From Blastocladiella emersonii ATCC 22665 (taxonomy: Eukaryota; Blastocladiomycota; Blastocladiomycetes; Blastocladiales; Blastocladiaceae), in the NCBI GenBank assembly GCA_025594325.1, contig JANHCV010000017.1, positions 124,001 through 188,000 of the forward strand: 64,000 bases of DNA, given 5' to 3'. Below, in pieces: positions 9,075-20,351 of this stretch. Under the pieces are notes generated by a model. It ran no database searches and was not told where the DNA came from. It was given only the letters and a program-made list of their open reading frames with translations. Each line of letters begins with the position of its first letter. Positions within the stretch are counted from its first letter, which is position 1. A program made the translations under genes and the position numbers.

Positions 9075-11627
9075 TTACATAACACAATAGACCTCGCCTG
9101 AAGGCGCGCGCGCCAGCTTCTCGCTCTTGGCACACACAATGACGTCTTGATTGTACGCGCGGCCGCGCTCGTAGAGCTCAGAAAATCCTTGGTTTGTGAG
9201 AGTATGGTTGAAATCAAGGACGGGGAGCGAATCTGGATCATTCATGGCCATCATGGCCACTCGGTCACCATGGACCTGCCACCCTACCCACTGTTCCTTG
9301 TCGACCAGCGGGACGCGAAATTTATCAATTCGCGACGGTGTCGCTCGGGCAGCCGAAACATGTTGGCCCGGATCGAGGTGGTTCGTGGCAAGCGAGGCGG
9401 CCTGCGGCAGCCTGCCCTGCTTGAGATCCATGCCGACGCTTTGATTCGCGCTGCTCGATCCAGAGAAGTTGGGGTACAGCATCGCGTAACCGCGAAGTAT
9501 GGCAAGCTCAATAAAGTACTTTTTCCATGACGCAGACCATACGGTTGAGCGCGACCACGGGAAATGCACGCGCCGGCCATCCTCGGACTGCCGACGAGAC
9601 AAGTAAGCGAGGAATTCCCGCCAGTGCTCTGGAAAGTAAACGGCTCCCCAGCTGCACGGTAGCTGAAGGAAGAAAGCGGACCGCTCTGAGTGGCCTGCAC
9701 TTGCAAGAAGGGGTCCAGGCTTGAACGGAACAACTCCGCTCGAGAGGACCTCGATTACCCGAGGTGTGTAGAGCGAGACACCAAAGACGGCCGAGGACAA
9801 GGTACCAATTGAAGTCAAGCCGCTGCTGCCTGGTTCGTACTCCCCAGGTTGTGTCGTCACGGACGAGTACCGCAACCGGAGGATGGCGCACTTGGCCCAC
9901 ACGTAGAACATGGGTGCTACCTCGATGTCGTCCTCCAAAAAGATGGCGTATTCGTGGTCGTTTGTGGGTGACCACGACTCCGCAACGCTCGAAACAAGTC
10001 CTGCCCGAGCGCTCCTTGCGCGGGTTTGCACTCGACCATGCGGCCAGGACCACGAACGGGCAACATCCCACTGCCATCGTGGCGCACCGGGGACCATGTC
10101 GACAGCCAACGATGCGTCGACTCGATCTCCCATGTACTCTGCTTGCGAAAGTGAACGGAGCAGTCGGTGCAGTGATTCGGGGCGATTGTTCGATATGATG
10201 TTGATCAGGATGCTCGGGCGATGCCACGCGCGAAGTGCACTGACCGGGAGCAATGCGACTGACCAAAGCTCAGGTGAGCTGGCCCACTCAACAACCGTGG
10301 CCGGTATGAGACTGTTCGCTGAGGTGTGCGGACGCAAGTGTTCGGAAACGTGATGCTGCCGCGGAGACAAGCACGCATGCTCTGCCAGCGGGCGCAAGTG
10401 TTTTGGGAGGTCCGGATGCCAAACGAGGACTTGGACGCGACGCTGAAAGCAGAGATAGGTGACAACTTCGGCGAGGGCATCGGTTGATGTTGTTGACGAT
10501 TGAAAGTGGTGCCGCGCGGCATTGTCGGGTATGGGATCATTACTGCTGCTGCTCCATGCGAGCTCGTACGGGGTGAGCACAGAGTTCTCATCAAAGGCCC
10601 GAAACAGTGCATCGCTTTGGCCAGGGGATCCGACGATGAAAAGAATGCCTTCGCCAACTTCCCCTTTGTCTCTGTCGAGTCCGTCCCCAGCGAAAGCCCA
10701 GCCAGTACGAGCAAGGTCGCGAGCGAAAGGCGGGATTGAAGAGGACAGCAGATAACTGGGTGTGTTGGCCAGCTCGGGTTCGGTAAGCGAAAGAAGCGGT
10801 ACTCCAGAGTATCGAGTAAGCGTAACGCCAAGCCAAGGGAAACCTATGGTAGGGTAGCCGGGCCCAACCTTTGACAGTGCCCATGAAAGGGCCTCGGTCG
10901 GTGCGATCATGGGGCCGACGGGGATGTCCACACGAGAGAGCCTTGAACCAGCTTTCGAAGTCGAGCGACCGACTTGGGCAACTCCGCCGGGCACCAATTT
11001 GTCCGCCTGGAGCAGCAGGCCCGAGCTTGAAAGCGCAAAAGTGGAGGGTAGTTCTACTCCGTTGACCTTTCCAGCTCTCGACTTTTCGTAGAGGTCAATG
11101 AGGGAGGCAGCCGCCGCGCAGGGATCGTATGGCGGGCCAAGGTCTTTTTGTAGAAGGACGAGAGAATAGGGCGTGGTGACTGTCGATAGAGCCAAAAGGA
11201 GGCTCAATGCATTGTCCTCGGCCGCGAGCGTCGCCAAGCCAGAGAAGCGGAGACCGCAATCGTTTGGTAGGGCCGTGTCCGTCTGGTCTGTGAGAACGAT
11301 AACGGTCAGAGGCGAGGTTTGAAGATGTGAAGCCGGCGTAGCTGTATTGGGTGCACCAGCGAGCTCGTGTGTAGCGAAAGATTGAGCGCGCTCCGCCCGT
11401 TGTAAGGGCCCAGACAGCTGCGAGGGTGAGCGCTGAGGCCCCTGTGCAGTGCGGCGAGTGGGTATTGAATTCGATGGCGGGGACAGGAGAGCGGCGTATG
11501 TGTAAATTGCGAGGGTGACCAAAAGGGCAAGCGCGAGCAACCTGCGACGGCGAAACGTCATCCATGGACGGCGATCTCGAGGCAGCCATGGTCGAAGCAT
11601 AAATTCGTGAATGCGCAAAGTCTCCAT
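9075..11627 (-). CDS. Type II membrane glycosyltransferase, GT-A-like
   Basis: This intronless gene encodes 850 residues. A short basic cytosolic tail ending in FRRRR is followed by a single membrane anchor (about residues 30-48) and a long lumenal region, the usual Golgi type II layout. The C-terminal half carries a GT-A-type core: SILINIISNNRPESLHRLLR, then AIFLEDDIEVAPMFYVW, where E565-D566-D567 fits the metal- and nucleotide-binding DxD position, then SWGAVYFPEHWREF. The same core motifs occur in uncharacterised fungal GT2-like proteins; acceptor and donor sugar are unknown. The start at 11627 has a good GCCATGG context; the frame extends upstream without plausible coding sequence. It is divergent from the CorA gene (276-bp spacer). 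Confidence 0.8.
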   Translation of the reverse strand: METLRIHEFMLRPWLPRDRRPWMTFRRRRLLALALLVTLAIYTYAALLSPPSNSIPTRRTAQGPQRSPSQLSGPLQRAERAQSFATHELAGAPNTATPASHLQTSPLTVIVLTDQTDTALPNDCGLRFSGLATLAAEDNALSLLLALSTVTTPYSLVLLQKDLGPPYDPCAAAASLIDLYEKSRAGKVNGVELPSTFALSSSGLLLQADKLVPGGVAQVGRSTSKAGSRLSRVDIPVGPMIAPTEALSWALSKVGPGYPTIGFPWLGVTLTRYSGVPLLSLTEPELANTPSYLLSSSIPPFARDLARTGWAFAGDGLDRDKGEVGEGILFIVGSPGQSDALFRAFDENSVLTPYELAWSSSSNDPIPDNAARHHFQSSTTSTDALAEVVTYLCFQRRVQVLVWHPDLPKHLRPLAEHACLSPRQHHVSEHLRPHTSANSLIPATVVEWASSPELWSVALLPVSALRAWHRPSILINIISNNRPESLHRLLRSLSQAEYMGDRVDASLAVDMVPGAPRWQWDVARSWSWPHGRVQTRARSARAGLVSSVAESWSPTNDHEYAIFLEDDIEVAPMFYVWAKCAILRLRYSSVTTQPGEYEPGSSGLTSIGTLSSAVFGVSLYTPRVIEVLSSGVVPFKPGPLLASAGHSERSAFFLQLPCSWGAVYFPEHWREFLAYLSRRQSEDGRRVHFPWSRSTVWSASWKKYFIELAILRGYAMLYPNFSGSSSANQSVGMDLKQGRLPQAASLATNHLDPGQHVSAARATPSRIDKFRVPLVDKEQWVGWQVHGDRVAMMAMNDPDSLPVLDFNHTLTNQGFSELYERGRAYNQDVIVCAKSEKLARAPSGEVYCVM

Positions 11628-11903
11628 GGCAGTGTGTATGATTATGTAGAGGACGAGTGAGCGCGCGGGTGTCGTAGGTGCATTCTTCGCCAGGCGGGAA
11701 CACGAGCAACGGGACGCGACGCGACGCGGCGCGCCCGTCACGGGGAAGCAGCCGAGATCGCCTGCCCGCGAGGCACCCAAGGCGCCCGATCAACCGACCT
11801 CCCCTCTCTCCATTCCTCTGCCCACAACGCATGCACTGCTTTCTAACTACCTGCAACTCGATCTAAACGCGCCGTTACACGCCCCCCTTTGCTTGCGACA
11901 CAA
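11628..11903. promoter_or_regulatory. Divergent promoter between glycosyltransferase and CorA genes
   Basis: A spacer of 276 bp lies between two divergent start codons. A pyrimidine-rich stretch at about 11796-11825 may be part of the leader of the CorA gene. No clear TATA box or other named motif is seen. Confidence 0.45.
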
Positions 11904-14387
11904 ATGGACTTCCCAGACTCCCCGCCGCCGCGCAAGCAAACGGCTGAGCTGGCACCGGCAGAGCTGGCACCGGCAGAGCTGGCACCGGCAGAGCTGGCAC
12001 CGGCCAGTACTGGATCGGGCGCCGCACTTGGGCTCACCGGACCACCGCAGGGTCTCAGGCGCACGCTCTCGACCCAGAGCGAGCCCGGTCAGCCACTGCT
12101 GGGCCTGCCGCTTGCCCCCTCGCGGATTCCGCACCCAGGCTCACGCGGACCTACTCAATCCCGTCTCGGCCTCGGTAGCACGCTTACACGACGTGTACTC
12201 GACACGTCTCCAAGTTTGCGTCCACGTCGCGGGCTTCATGCACATGCGGCAGATAGTAAGCCCTCTCTACTCCCCAGCGACATCGGACTGCACGTCGACC
12301 AACACGGAAGTTCTTCAGACTCCGATTCGGACAACGGTGACGACCAGGTGTCCTTGGGAGTGCGCGCAGCGCCGCCGGATGTCTTGTCTGCCGAGCTGCC
12401 CGTGACTGAGGGGCTCGCGGACCCTTTCGATCGCGCGCGCCATGTATCCTTTCCTGAGGCCCGCTCAGCGTCCGTGCGGTCATCAAGTCGCCCGCCTTCT
12501 GTCGCTGCGACCAATTCGTCCTCAGTCGACCCTGCTTCCTTCCTCGATGCAGACGACATGCTTTTGCGTGACGTTTGCCTCTCCCCAGACCACGCTGGTC
12601 ACTCCTTGGGGCCACGACTCGACGTACTCGAGTCTTACTTGCGCCGTGTTTCTCGCCGAAACGCGCGCCCATCATCTCGGTCTGCTACTTCGCCGACGCC
12701 CCAGCATCCCTACCCCGGGTTTGGTAGGGATTACCCCGCGGCAGCAAAGGGAGCGGATGACGCAACTGTGCGCGCCTCGATTCACGACACGTTGGAGAAC
12801 ATTCGTCGCGGCAAGATTTCCGTTCGTGGTAGCCGAATTGGAAAGCGATACACGTACTTTTCGCTTGCGGACGGCATCGTAGTTGCCAGCACGCTTGAAG
12901 AACTTGTGCTCGGGTCACTGCAGTCAGCTGCCCAGAACCCCAACCTGCCGGCTGCCCCAGCGGCTTCGGCTCGTCCCTCGCTCCAGAACAGGCCCACGTC
13001 CAGCGCCAATCGCTCCTCTCGTCTGCCGGGATTTCACCCTCCTCCATCGGCTGCTCCGGCCAACCCAAGCGAGCAAACTCCGCTTCTTTCGAGCACCCCG
13101 CAGTACTCCTCGTTCACTCCAGCTGATTCTTACCCGTGCCATCCCGATCTTCCGACGTACAATGCGCAGAGTCCTGACACTGACCAACTCGGCTCCTCCA
13201 CATCTACTTCCTCACGCGCATCAACCCCTCCCAATGGGACGGGACCTCCTCCTGACTACTCGGCACCCCCGCCCCTCCACGTCATGCTTGCGCGGCCAGT
13301 GACGTGGTGGCTGGACGTGGAGGCCCCAAGCCTTGAGGAAATGCGAATTTTATCTCGCGTATTTCACGTACATCCGCTCACGGTCGAGGACATTCTCCAG
13401 GGCGCCGAGTGCCCGCAGGAGACACGCGAAAAGACCGAGTCCTTCCAGGCCTACCTCTTTCTCACGGTTAAAACCGTTGACGCCAATTTCGCCCCGTTCA
13501 ACTTTTATGTCCTCGTGTTCCCCGCAGGGGTCCTTACCATTCATTTCCCGCCCTGCGCGCACGGAGCGAATATTCTCAAGCGAATCTCTCAGCTCGTTGA
13601 CTACGGCTTCGAACTCACACCCTCGTGGATTTGCTATGCGCTCATTGACGAGATCGCCGATTGCTTCGCACCCATAACTCGGTTGATTGAAGCTGAAGTG
13701 GACACAATCGACGACCTGGTCCTCGTACTTCGAGGTCGCGAGCAATCTGACATGCTTCGGCGCATTGGTAACGCACGAAAGCAAGTCATGCTGATGTTGC
13801 GGCTTTTGTTGGCCAAATCGGACGTTATTAAAACTCTGATCAAGCGCGTGAGGCTGGACGGCTCGAGCCCCGAGCTCCTTGGGCCAGACACGGCGCTCTG
13901 GGAGGACGTCAAGGAGTGCGAAACATGTTTGCGTAGAACTGACAGTCGCAACCACAACTAACCTTCGCGCCCTTTTAGTCACGTTATCACGATGCTGGGC
14001 AACCTCCAAGCCTACGAAAAGACCCTCGCACGGGCACACTCGAACTACCTCGCGCAGATTTCCATCGAGATTACGCAGTCCAATGAGGTAGGCACGCCTA
14101 CGTGGTTTACAACTAACCAACTGGGCTCCGTGGCGCCAGGAAGCACCCACGCTGACTGTAATTCTTGCCCGCACGCGTTCTAGCACATGAACAACGTTGT
14201 TGCCAAGCTCACGATCGTTGCGTCGGTCATGGTCCCCCTCAATCTCATCACAGGCCTTTGGGGCATGAACGTCAAAGTTCCTGGTCAAGAAGTAGACTCC
14301 GAAGCCTGGTTTTACCTCATTGTGAGTGGAATGGGGGTCTATGTGCTGTTCTTGTTGCTACTTGTGCGTCGCGGTGGTCTCCTCTGA
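11904..14387 (+). CDS. CorA-family magnesium transporter (Alr1/Mnr2-like)
   Basis: Three exons (11904-13915, 13979-14087, 14184-14387) with introns of 63 and 96 bp join to 774 residues. The first intron contains ACTAAC before its acceptor, and its donor GTGCGA restores a conserved Asp-His pair (DVKDHVITM). The N-terminal 440 or so residues are Ser/Pro-rich and probably cytosolic. The CorA core runs from about 460 to the end, with ARAHSNYLAQISIEITQSNE, then two C-terminal membrane segments. The signature GMN (734-736) sits in GLWGMNVKVPGQ at the pore entrance. The NVKVPGQ form is typical of the fungal Alr/Mnr2 branch; plasma-membrane versus vacuolar location cannot be decided from sequence. 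Confidence 0.9.
11946..12005 (+). repeat. Four-copy 15-bp in-frame repeat (ELAPA)
   Basis: GAGCTGGCACCGGCA is repeated four times head to tail, the last copy differing at its final base, and encodes four ELAPA pentapeptides near the N-terminus of the CorA protein. The near-perfect DNA identity indicates recent slippage, so copy number probably varies between strains. Confidence 0.9.
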
Positions 14388-14439
14388 CAAAAAAATGACC
14401 TCAATCACCTGTGGAATCAAATCTCCTTGCAAACCGCGG

Positions 14440-14890
14440 CAGAGCAGCTGGCCGCCGCCGTTGCCAAGAGCGCAACTCAGGCGGACGGGAATCCCCGCAT
14501 GAACCCGTCGTGTTTGCGGAACCTGTGGATGAGCGACGAGCCCACCAGGCCAGCCGCAGTTCGCTCAATGCGGCCGCCGCGCGGAAGCTCCACGGTCATT
14601 TCGCGCGCGACCCTGCGCAGCGTGGTGTCGGCGTGCTTGTCGTTGTCGATCGTATTGAGAGCGCCAGCAAGATAGGGGAAGGCCGCTTCCGCGACGTCGG
14701 GCACACGGGCCAGCTAGGCCAGGCACGCGATGAAGTGCACCTGCGTGTCAGGGATCGACAGGCCGGGGGCGGTGCGGCCACCACAAGTGCAAGCGCTGGC
14801 GGGTTGGCAGCTGGGCTCTGTGGAGGCCGCGCGTGAAGCGTGACCGGTCCGCGTTGATCTCCTCTCCGTGAGGTGCGTCGAACAGTTGGC
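14440..14890 (-). pseudogene. Decayed LINE ORF2 C-terminal fragment
   Basis: Translated on the minus strand, pieces in different frames match the C-terminal part of the LINE at 30.9-32.9 kb: LFDAP, then RFTRGL, RLHLWWPHR, SIPDTQVHF, then AEAAFPYLAGALNTID and GRIERTAAGLV. The order is the same as in the fuller copy, but two internal blocks are deleted (about 55 residues, and the Cys-x2-Cys segment) and frames shift. It is a non-functional remnant in the intergenic space between the CorA gene and MSH1. Confidence 0.75.
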
Positions 14891-15255
14891 TGGTCGAGCA
14901 AAGTTTCCCCGGGATGCGCAGCACCAACACCAGCACAGCACCAGTAAATATATACCAGTTTGGCGCTGTGCCAGCACCTTCGTGGGCCCAGAGAGGAGCG
15001 CGGCGCCGGCCTGTCCTCGATGCCCGCCGGCGAGCGAGCAGCGACCGAGGCGATGACCTCACCCTGGACCTCACCCCGGTGCAGTCTGGAGACGGACACA
15101 CGCGCCCCTGTCGGGGACAGCGGAGACCGGAGCAGAGGGAGTTCCGGCAACGACTTGCGCTCAGCCGACCGGCGGCTGCTGCCCATCCAACCCGCCCCCA
15201 CCGTCCGATAACGTCGCCCGTCGCGTCTCTTAGTCTATGCAACCATCGCCCCACC
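14891..15255 (+). promoter_or_regulatory. MSH1 upstream region
   Basis: This is the remaining spacer between the LINE remnant and the MSH1 start. A TATATA-like run (AAATATATACC near 14945) is the only obvious core-promoter candidate. The MSH1 frame is open through this region, but its translation has no family similarity before the ATG at 15256. Confidence 0.4.
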
Positions 15256-18200
15256 ATGTCCTTGATTCTTCTCGCTCGCGCACCCCGGCTCGTCAGCGCC
15301 CGCATCACGCTTCCCGCGGTGCGCGCTGGGCGACCTTTGATCCGCGCCGTTGCGCCGCCAGTCCTTCCGCATCTGCGCCGTGCTCTTGCTTCGAGCGCGT
15401 CGCCTGTCGCGGCTGCGCCACCGCTGACTAGCTACCCGGTCCTCGGCGAGAACATGAGCAAGGAGGACGTCAAGAGTTTCCTCTCCTACTTCAAGAGCTT
15501 GACCAACCTGTCGCTGCAGGTTCTGCCGCTGTACCGCCGTTACGGCGACAAGCACGTTCTGCTCATCCGCGTCGGGTCCTTTTACGAAATGTACGGCCCG
15601 CAAGCCCACGAGTGGTCCGTCAAGCTCGGCATCAAGCTTACATCCAAGGGCAACTGCGGCTTCCCGGACTCTGTCCTGCCCGACTACATCCACAAGCTTG
15701 TGCACGAGCATGGCCAGCGCGTCGCCGTCTTTGAGCAGGTGCGCGGGGGCGAGACGACGGCTCAGCTTCGCACCGCCGTCCTCTTGCGCGACGCAAGCCG
15801 TCCGGGCGCGCGCATCACCAAGAGTGGCACTCTCACCGTGGCTGGCGGCAAGTCGTACGGCATGGCACGGTATCTCGACCGCATCTACACTCCGGGCACT
15901 CTGCTCAAGGCCGAGGATGAGCCGGTTTACCTGGCGGCCCTGTACCGCGACTCCACCAATGCCAATGACCCGATCACGTCCGACACGGTGTTCCACTTGA
16001 CGTTCTGCGACCTTGCCTCGTACGAGTCTAACTATCTTTCCGTTGACGCCGCAGGCTTGGCTCTCGCCCTGCGCGGCGTTGCGCCCGCCGAGCTCTTGTG
16101 CCCAGTGGGTCTGCTTGACACGCCCGTTCGCCTTGGCGCAACTACCGATACGTCGACCGTCCCGCTTCGCTCTCTTCTTCCTCAACGCACTATGACTACG
16201 TACCGCCCAGTCTCTGACTTTGCGCCGCGAGTACACGCACGCGACGCGGGGCACGGGATCGGCGACGCCGAGACGTGTCCGCCGGCCCGCGCAACTCGAC
16301 ACGCCATCCACGAGTATCTCGAGTTTGTGTTCCTTGGACGCGTACCCGACTTGGCTCCGACGGCCTCCCTTGCTGGCCACCATGCGCTTGTCTCACGTGC
16401 CACGGCCGCTCACCTTGAACTTTTCAAGACCGTCGCTCGTGGATCTGCCGTTGGTTCGATTGTTGGGTTCCTGGACCACACGATTACCAAAAGCGGCCGC
16501 CGCACACTGCGTCGTGCCGTGTCCATGCCGATGCTGGATGTTCGTGACATCAATCGCCGTCTGGATGCTGTCGATGACCTTCGCGCGCATCGCAAAACGG
16601 TGCTGCCGCGTGTTCGGGAAATGCTTGATGCCATCGCGCCGTGTGCCCCGCTTGAGCAAGCGTGTGCCGTTATCGAGAACGGCGGCGCAGGGTGCGATCT
16701 CCAACTCCTGCCTCTCACTCGCCCGTGACGCTTGACTAACGAATTCGTTCCGCCTATCTAGTCCCGAAACCATCGCTGCCATTTACCGTATGCTGCTGCA
16801 ACTGCACGCCTTACGCCGCGCCCTTGAGCCCTTGCCTTCGCTGTACTCGCGTGCCGCTGCACTCGACGATGGTTTGGCGGGCCTCCTCAAGCAGCTCGAC
16901 AAGGCTTTTGACTTTTCACCAAATGCTACCGGCAGCGCTCTCACAATCCGCCCTGGCTTCGACGAAAAGTACGACAAGTACGTGTCCGTTGAAGGGCAGC
17001 TCCAGGACCGCGCGGCCCAGATCGAACTCAACTTCCGTACCCACTTCAACTTTGGGAGGAGCGAGAAGACCCCCGAGTTCCGCCCTGCTGTCCTGTCGAC
17101 GACCTTCCCAGACGCCACGCCTACGCCCGGCTACATTGAGCTGACGCCAGCCGAATACGCAAAGGTGGCCGGCGCCCGGACTCCAAAGGGGCTACCGCTT
17201 GTGGTGAAGACGAGTGAAACGAAATCGCGAGTCCGCGTCACGTACGCGCCGTGGACGGAGTTGCAGGATGGGCTGGCGCGGATGCGTGGGGCCCTTGCGC
17301 GGATGATCGATGGCGCGGTTCGAGATGCTTTGGCCCAGATGAGCACTCAGCTCGCGGCGCTGCGTGACGCGGGCGCCTTGCTGAACGAGCTCGACGTGAT
17401 CCAAAGCCTTACGCGCGTCGCGGACGAGTGGTCGTGTGTGCGGCCCAAGTTCACAACCAGGTGCGCGAGTCCCCTGCTGCGCAGCCTTCTAGCGTATGGA
17501 CCTAACAGCGTGCACGGGATCTAGACGAAACGTGGCCATTGCTGATGGCTACCACCCAATCATTGCTGACTCGGCGACGCAACACGGGCGCAAGGTCGTC
17601 TTCAACGACGTTCGTCTGGACGAAAACGAAAAGTCCCTCTGCATCATTAGCGGGTATGTGTTCCTTGCTCACTCGACCTGTGACGTTCTTACTCACCCTC
17701 GTTGGCGCCTGCTAATCCAGGCCGAACATGGGCGGCAAGTCGTCGTACCTGCGCATCCTGGGTGTCGCGGCGCTCATGGCGCAGCTTGGTTGCCCAGTCC
17801 CCGCGTCCAGTGCTACCCTCCCCATCTTTGACGCGATCCTGACTCGTTTTGGGTCCAGTGATGACGTGTACCACGACCAGTCGACGTTCATGATGGAGCT
17901 GACCGAGTTGCAAGAAATTCTTTCAAAAGCAACGCGCAACTCGCTGGTGCTCCTCGATGAGCTCGGCCGTGGCACCGCGCACGACGACGGGACCGCCCTT
18001 TTCTGCGCAGTGGTTCGCGAAATGCTACAGCGCAGAACCCTCACGCTCATGACCACGCACTACCACGGCGTCGACGACATTTTACGGAAAGCCCTTGCCC
18101 CCGACGAGTTTGCCCGCATCCAGTTCCTCCAGTCCCAGTGCACTACGGATCGGAGCGGCCTGAAGGTAGACTACAAGCTCGTGCCAGGGATGGCGCAGTC

Positions 18201-18381
18201 CTCTCGAGGGCTCGAGATTGCCGCGTGGGCGAGTATGTAGCATCTGCAGTGTCGCTCGGCCGTGCGTCTCCCTCGCTAACTGTTTCCTTCTGTGTTACGT
18301 TTAGATCTGCCCAAGCACATTCTCAGCGACGCGATGCGGATCCGCGACCGTTACGTGCGGTCGCAGACTCAAAGTTTGTAA
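15256..18381 (+). CDS. MSH1: Mitochondrial DNA mismatch repair protein MSH1 (MutS family)
   Basis: Five exons (15256-16724, 16762-17460, 17525-17653, 17721-18232, 18305-18381) give 961 residues, close to yeast Msh1. The Arg/Ala-rich, acid-poor N-terminus fits a mitochondrial presequence. The mismatch-recognition Phe-x-Glu motif is in GSFYEMYG (F109, E111). The ATPase has Walker A PNMGGKS (767-773) across the exon 3/4 junction and Walker B LVLLDELGRG (D845, E846), followed by the TTHYHG switch. The protein should bind mismatches in mtDNA as a dimer. Intron 1 as modelled is only 37 bp; it keeps the conserved DLQ block. A donor at 16692 would give a 70-bp intron but delete that block. The start at 15256 has a CCCCACC context. 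Confidence 0.92.
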
Positions 18382-18431
18382 CACACTCGTTGAAGCGGAG
18401 CAAGCAAATGTATCCTTAGTTACTAGTTACT

Positions 18432-20033
18432 TTACGCGTCCTGAGCGTCGGTCACCTCGACATCCTCATCGCGCGGACTGGCTTCGCCCATGGTCTGGTC
18501 GTCAGCGGAAGACTCGTCGACCTTGGTGGCTGCCATCAGCTGGGCGATCTTGGCCTCGGCGGCCGCCTTGTTACGGGCGGTGACGGCGGCCTGGTGCGTC
18601 TGATACCACGCGCGACGGGCCTCGAGAGCAGCAATGGTAGACTCGGCCTCGGCCGTCGTCACGGGAATCTCGACCTTGACGAGCCAGAAGTTTTCCATGA
18701 TGGTAAGCGGGAACTTGAACACGCTTCCAGTTGAGGACGAGGACAGCGCAGCCGGGCTCCCGTTGCCAGTGGGAGCAGTGGGGGTCGAAGCGGCAGGCTG
18801 GGGCGAGGAGGACTTGGCGGTGGCCGCCTTCTTCTTGGAACCCTTGGCAGACTTGGCCTTGCCCATGCCGGTGAAGAGGGCGTCGGCGTCCTCGTCGGTG
18901 CCGCGCTTGAGCAGCGTGGCGCCTTGGGGCACGGCGGCTTCGACCTGGCGGAGCTGGTGGGGCCCACCGACGGGGTTGGCGGCGGCGGCGCGCTTGGCCG
19001 AGGAGCGGGGCTTGATGTCGGCCTGCTGGCGGAGGTAGGCGATGAGGTTGGTGCAGACGAGGATCTCGTTGGAGAAGGCGGGGACCTCGGCACGCTCGCG
19101 CTCCTCCTCGGCGAGGGCGGCGAGGCGCTCTGCCTCGAGGCGCTTCTTCTGCTCGGCGTACTGGACCTGGCGGCGCTCGCGGTCCTCGCGGAGGGAGCGG
19201 TAGTGCTCCTCCTTTGCGACACGGAAGGCGTCCTGCAGGGCGTTGCGGTCGTTGTAGAGAGCGGTGAGCTTGTCCTGGAGCAGCTTGCGCTCCTCGTAGA
19301 GGGCCTGTGCCTTCTGCTCGGCGAGCTTCTTGGTGGCGGCGAGCGAGTCGAGCTCGCGGCGCACGTCCTCGAACGAGGAGGCGAGCTCGCCGTGCGAGGG
19401 CTTGAGGGTGGCGAGCGAGGCCTCGAGGTCGGCGAGCTCGGCGGCGTCGCGGGCAATCTCGGCCTCCTTGGTGGCGAAGGTGTCGAAGAGGGGCTTGCTG
19501 CGCTTGAGCTGGGCAATCTCGTTGATGGCCTTCTTCTCGTCGAGCAGCTTGAGGGAGCCCGAGGCGACCATGGCCTCGAGGGCGCGGATGCGGTCGGCGG
19601 CTTCGTCGGCGGAGGCGAAGCCGAAGCGGTCCTTGAGGTGGTGCAGCTCGGCGGACTTGGCGCGCACGGCCTTCTGCAGGGCGTGGACGCGGCGCAGCGT
19701 GTCCTCGTAGGAGCGCTCGGCGTCCTCCTTGCGCTTCTTGACGGCCTTCAGCTGCGAGCGCAGGTCGTCGCGCTTGTCCGAGGTGGCCGTGTCGGCGGTG
19801 GAGTGGGTGAGGGCCTGGATGCGCTCGCGCAGCTTGTTCTACGGGCGGGCGGGCAGCGGGTTCGATCAGCAGAGGCGGCAGGGCGGCGCGAGGCGGGCGG
19901 GGGCACGCACGAGCAGCGACTTGGTGGCGTCGATCTGGTCGTTGAGGTCCTTGAGGGCGGCGGCGTGCTTCTCAAAGTCGGGCTTCGGGGCGACGCGCGG
20001 GCCCTTGCGCTTGGCGGCGGCGTCGACGGACAT
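18432..20033 (-). CDS. BFR1: Bfr1-like nuclear segregation / mRNP-associated coiled-coil protein
   Basis: Two exons (20033-19911, 19838-18432) with a 72-bp intron give 509 residues; yeast Bfr1 is 470. The start MSVDAAAKRKGPRVAPKPDF is followed by a long coiled coil (about 20-290) rich in Glu, Lys, Ala and Leu, including KKRKEDAERSYEDTLRRV and FRVAKEEHYRSLREDRERR, which are typical of the family. A flexible Ser/Ala/Lys region follows, then a second helical part. In yeast Bfr1 associates with polysomal mRNPs at the ER and affects chromosome segregation and brefeldin A resistance. The gene converges on MSH1 (50-bp gap) and is divergent from the TMEM231-family gene. Confidence 0.88.
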
Positions 20034-20351
20034 GGCGGCGGCGGCGGCGGCGGCGGTTGAGTTCGTTTGAGTGCGTGCGGCGATCGGTCAGCGATCGGCC
20101 GGTGGTGTGGGTGGAGAGGAAGAGGGAGGGCCGGGGCCGGTGGCGACGAGTGAGTGGGCGGCGGCTGGGCGGCGGCTGGGCGGCGAGGGCGGCGAGGGCG
20201 CAACCGGCGGCGGCGGGGGAGCGGCGGCCGCCCACGTGACGCTCGCGTGGCGGCGGTGTGGCGCGCCGCGTGCGCCGCCGTCGTGCCGCCCTTGTCGCCC
20301 GCCCGCCGATCGCCCACCTCCGCTGCCCCCACAACTCGCCCTGGACCCGCG
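20034..20351. promoter_or_regulatory. Bidirectional promoter with GCC trinucleotide run
   Basis: A 318-bp spacer separates the BFR1 and TMEM231-family start codons. A GCC run (on the minus strand) abuts the BFR1 ATG at 20034-20055. GGCGGCTGGGC is repeated at about 20159-20181. One CACGTG is present at 20233-20238. No clear TATA box is seen. Confidence 0.5.

Noticed and set aside
13350-14288. 312-codon minus-strand frame opposite the CorA gene
   Set aside because: It overlaps conserved CorA exons on the other strand and crosses the introns; no family similarity.
14411-14836. 141-codon plus-strand frame between the CorA gene and MSH1
   Set aside because: It is antisense to the LINE fragment, whose minus-strand translation has clear similarity to the 31-32 kb copy.
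15235-16383. 382-codon minus-strand frame opposite MSH1
   Set aside because: Shadow of the conserved MutS N-terminal exon.
18924-20060. 378-codon plus-strand frame opposite BFR1
   Set aside because: Composition artefact of the antisense of a Glu/Ala/Leu coiled coil; it also crosses the BFR1 intron.
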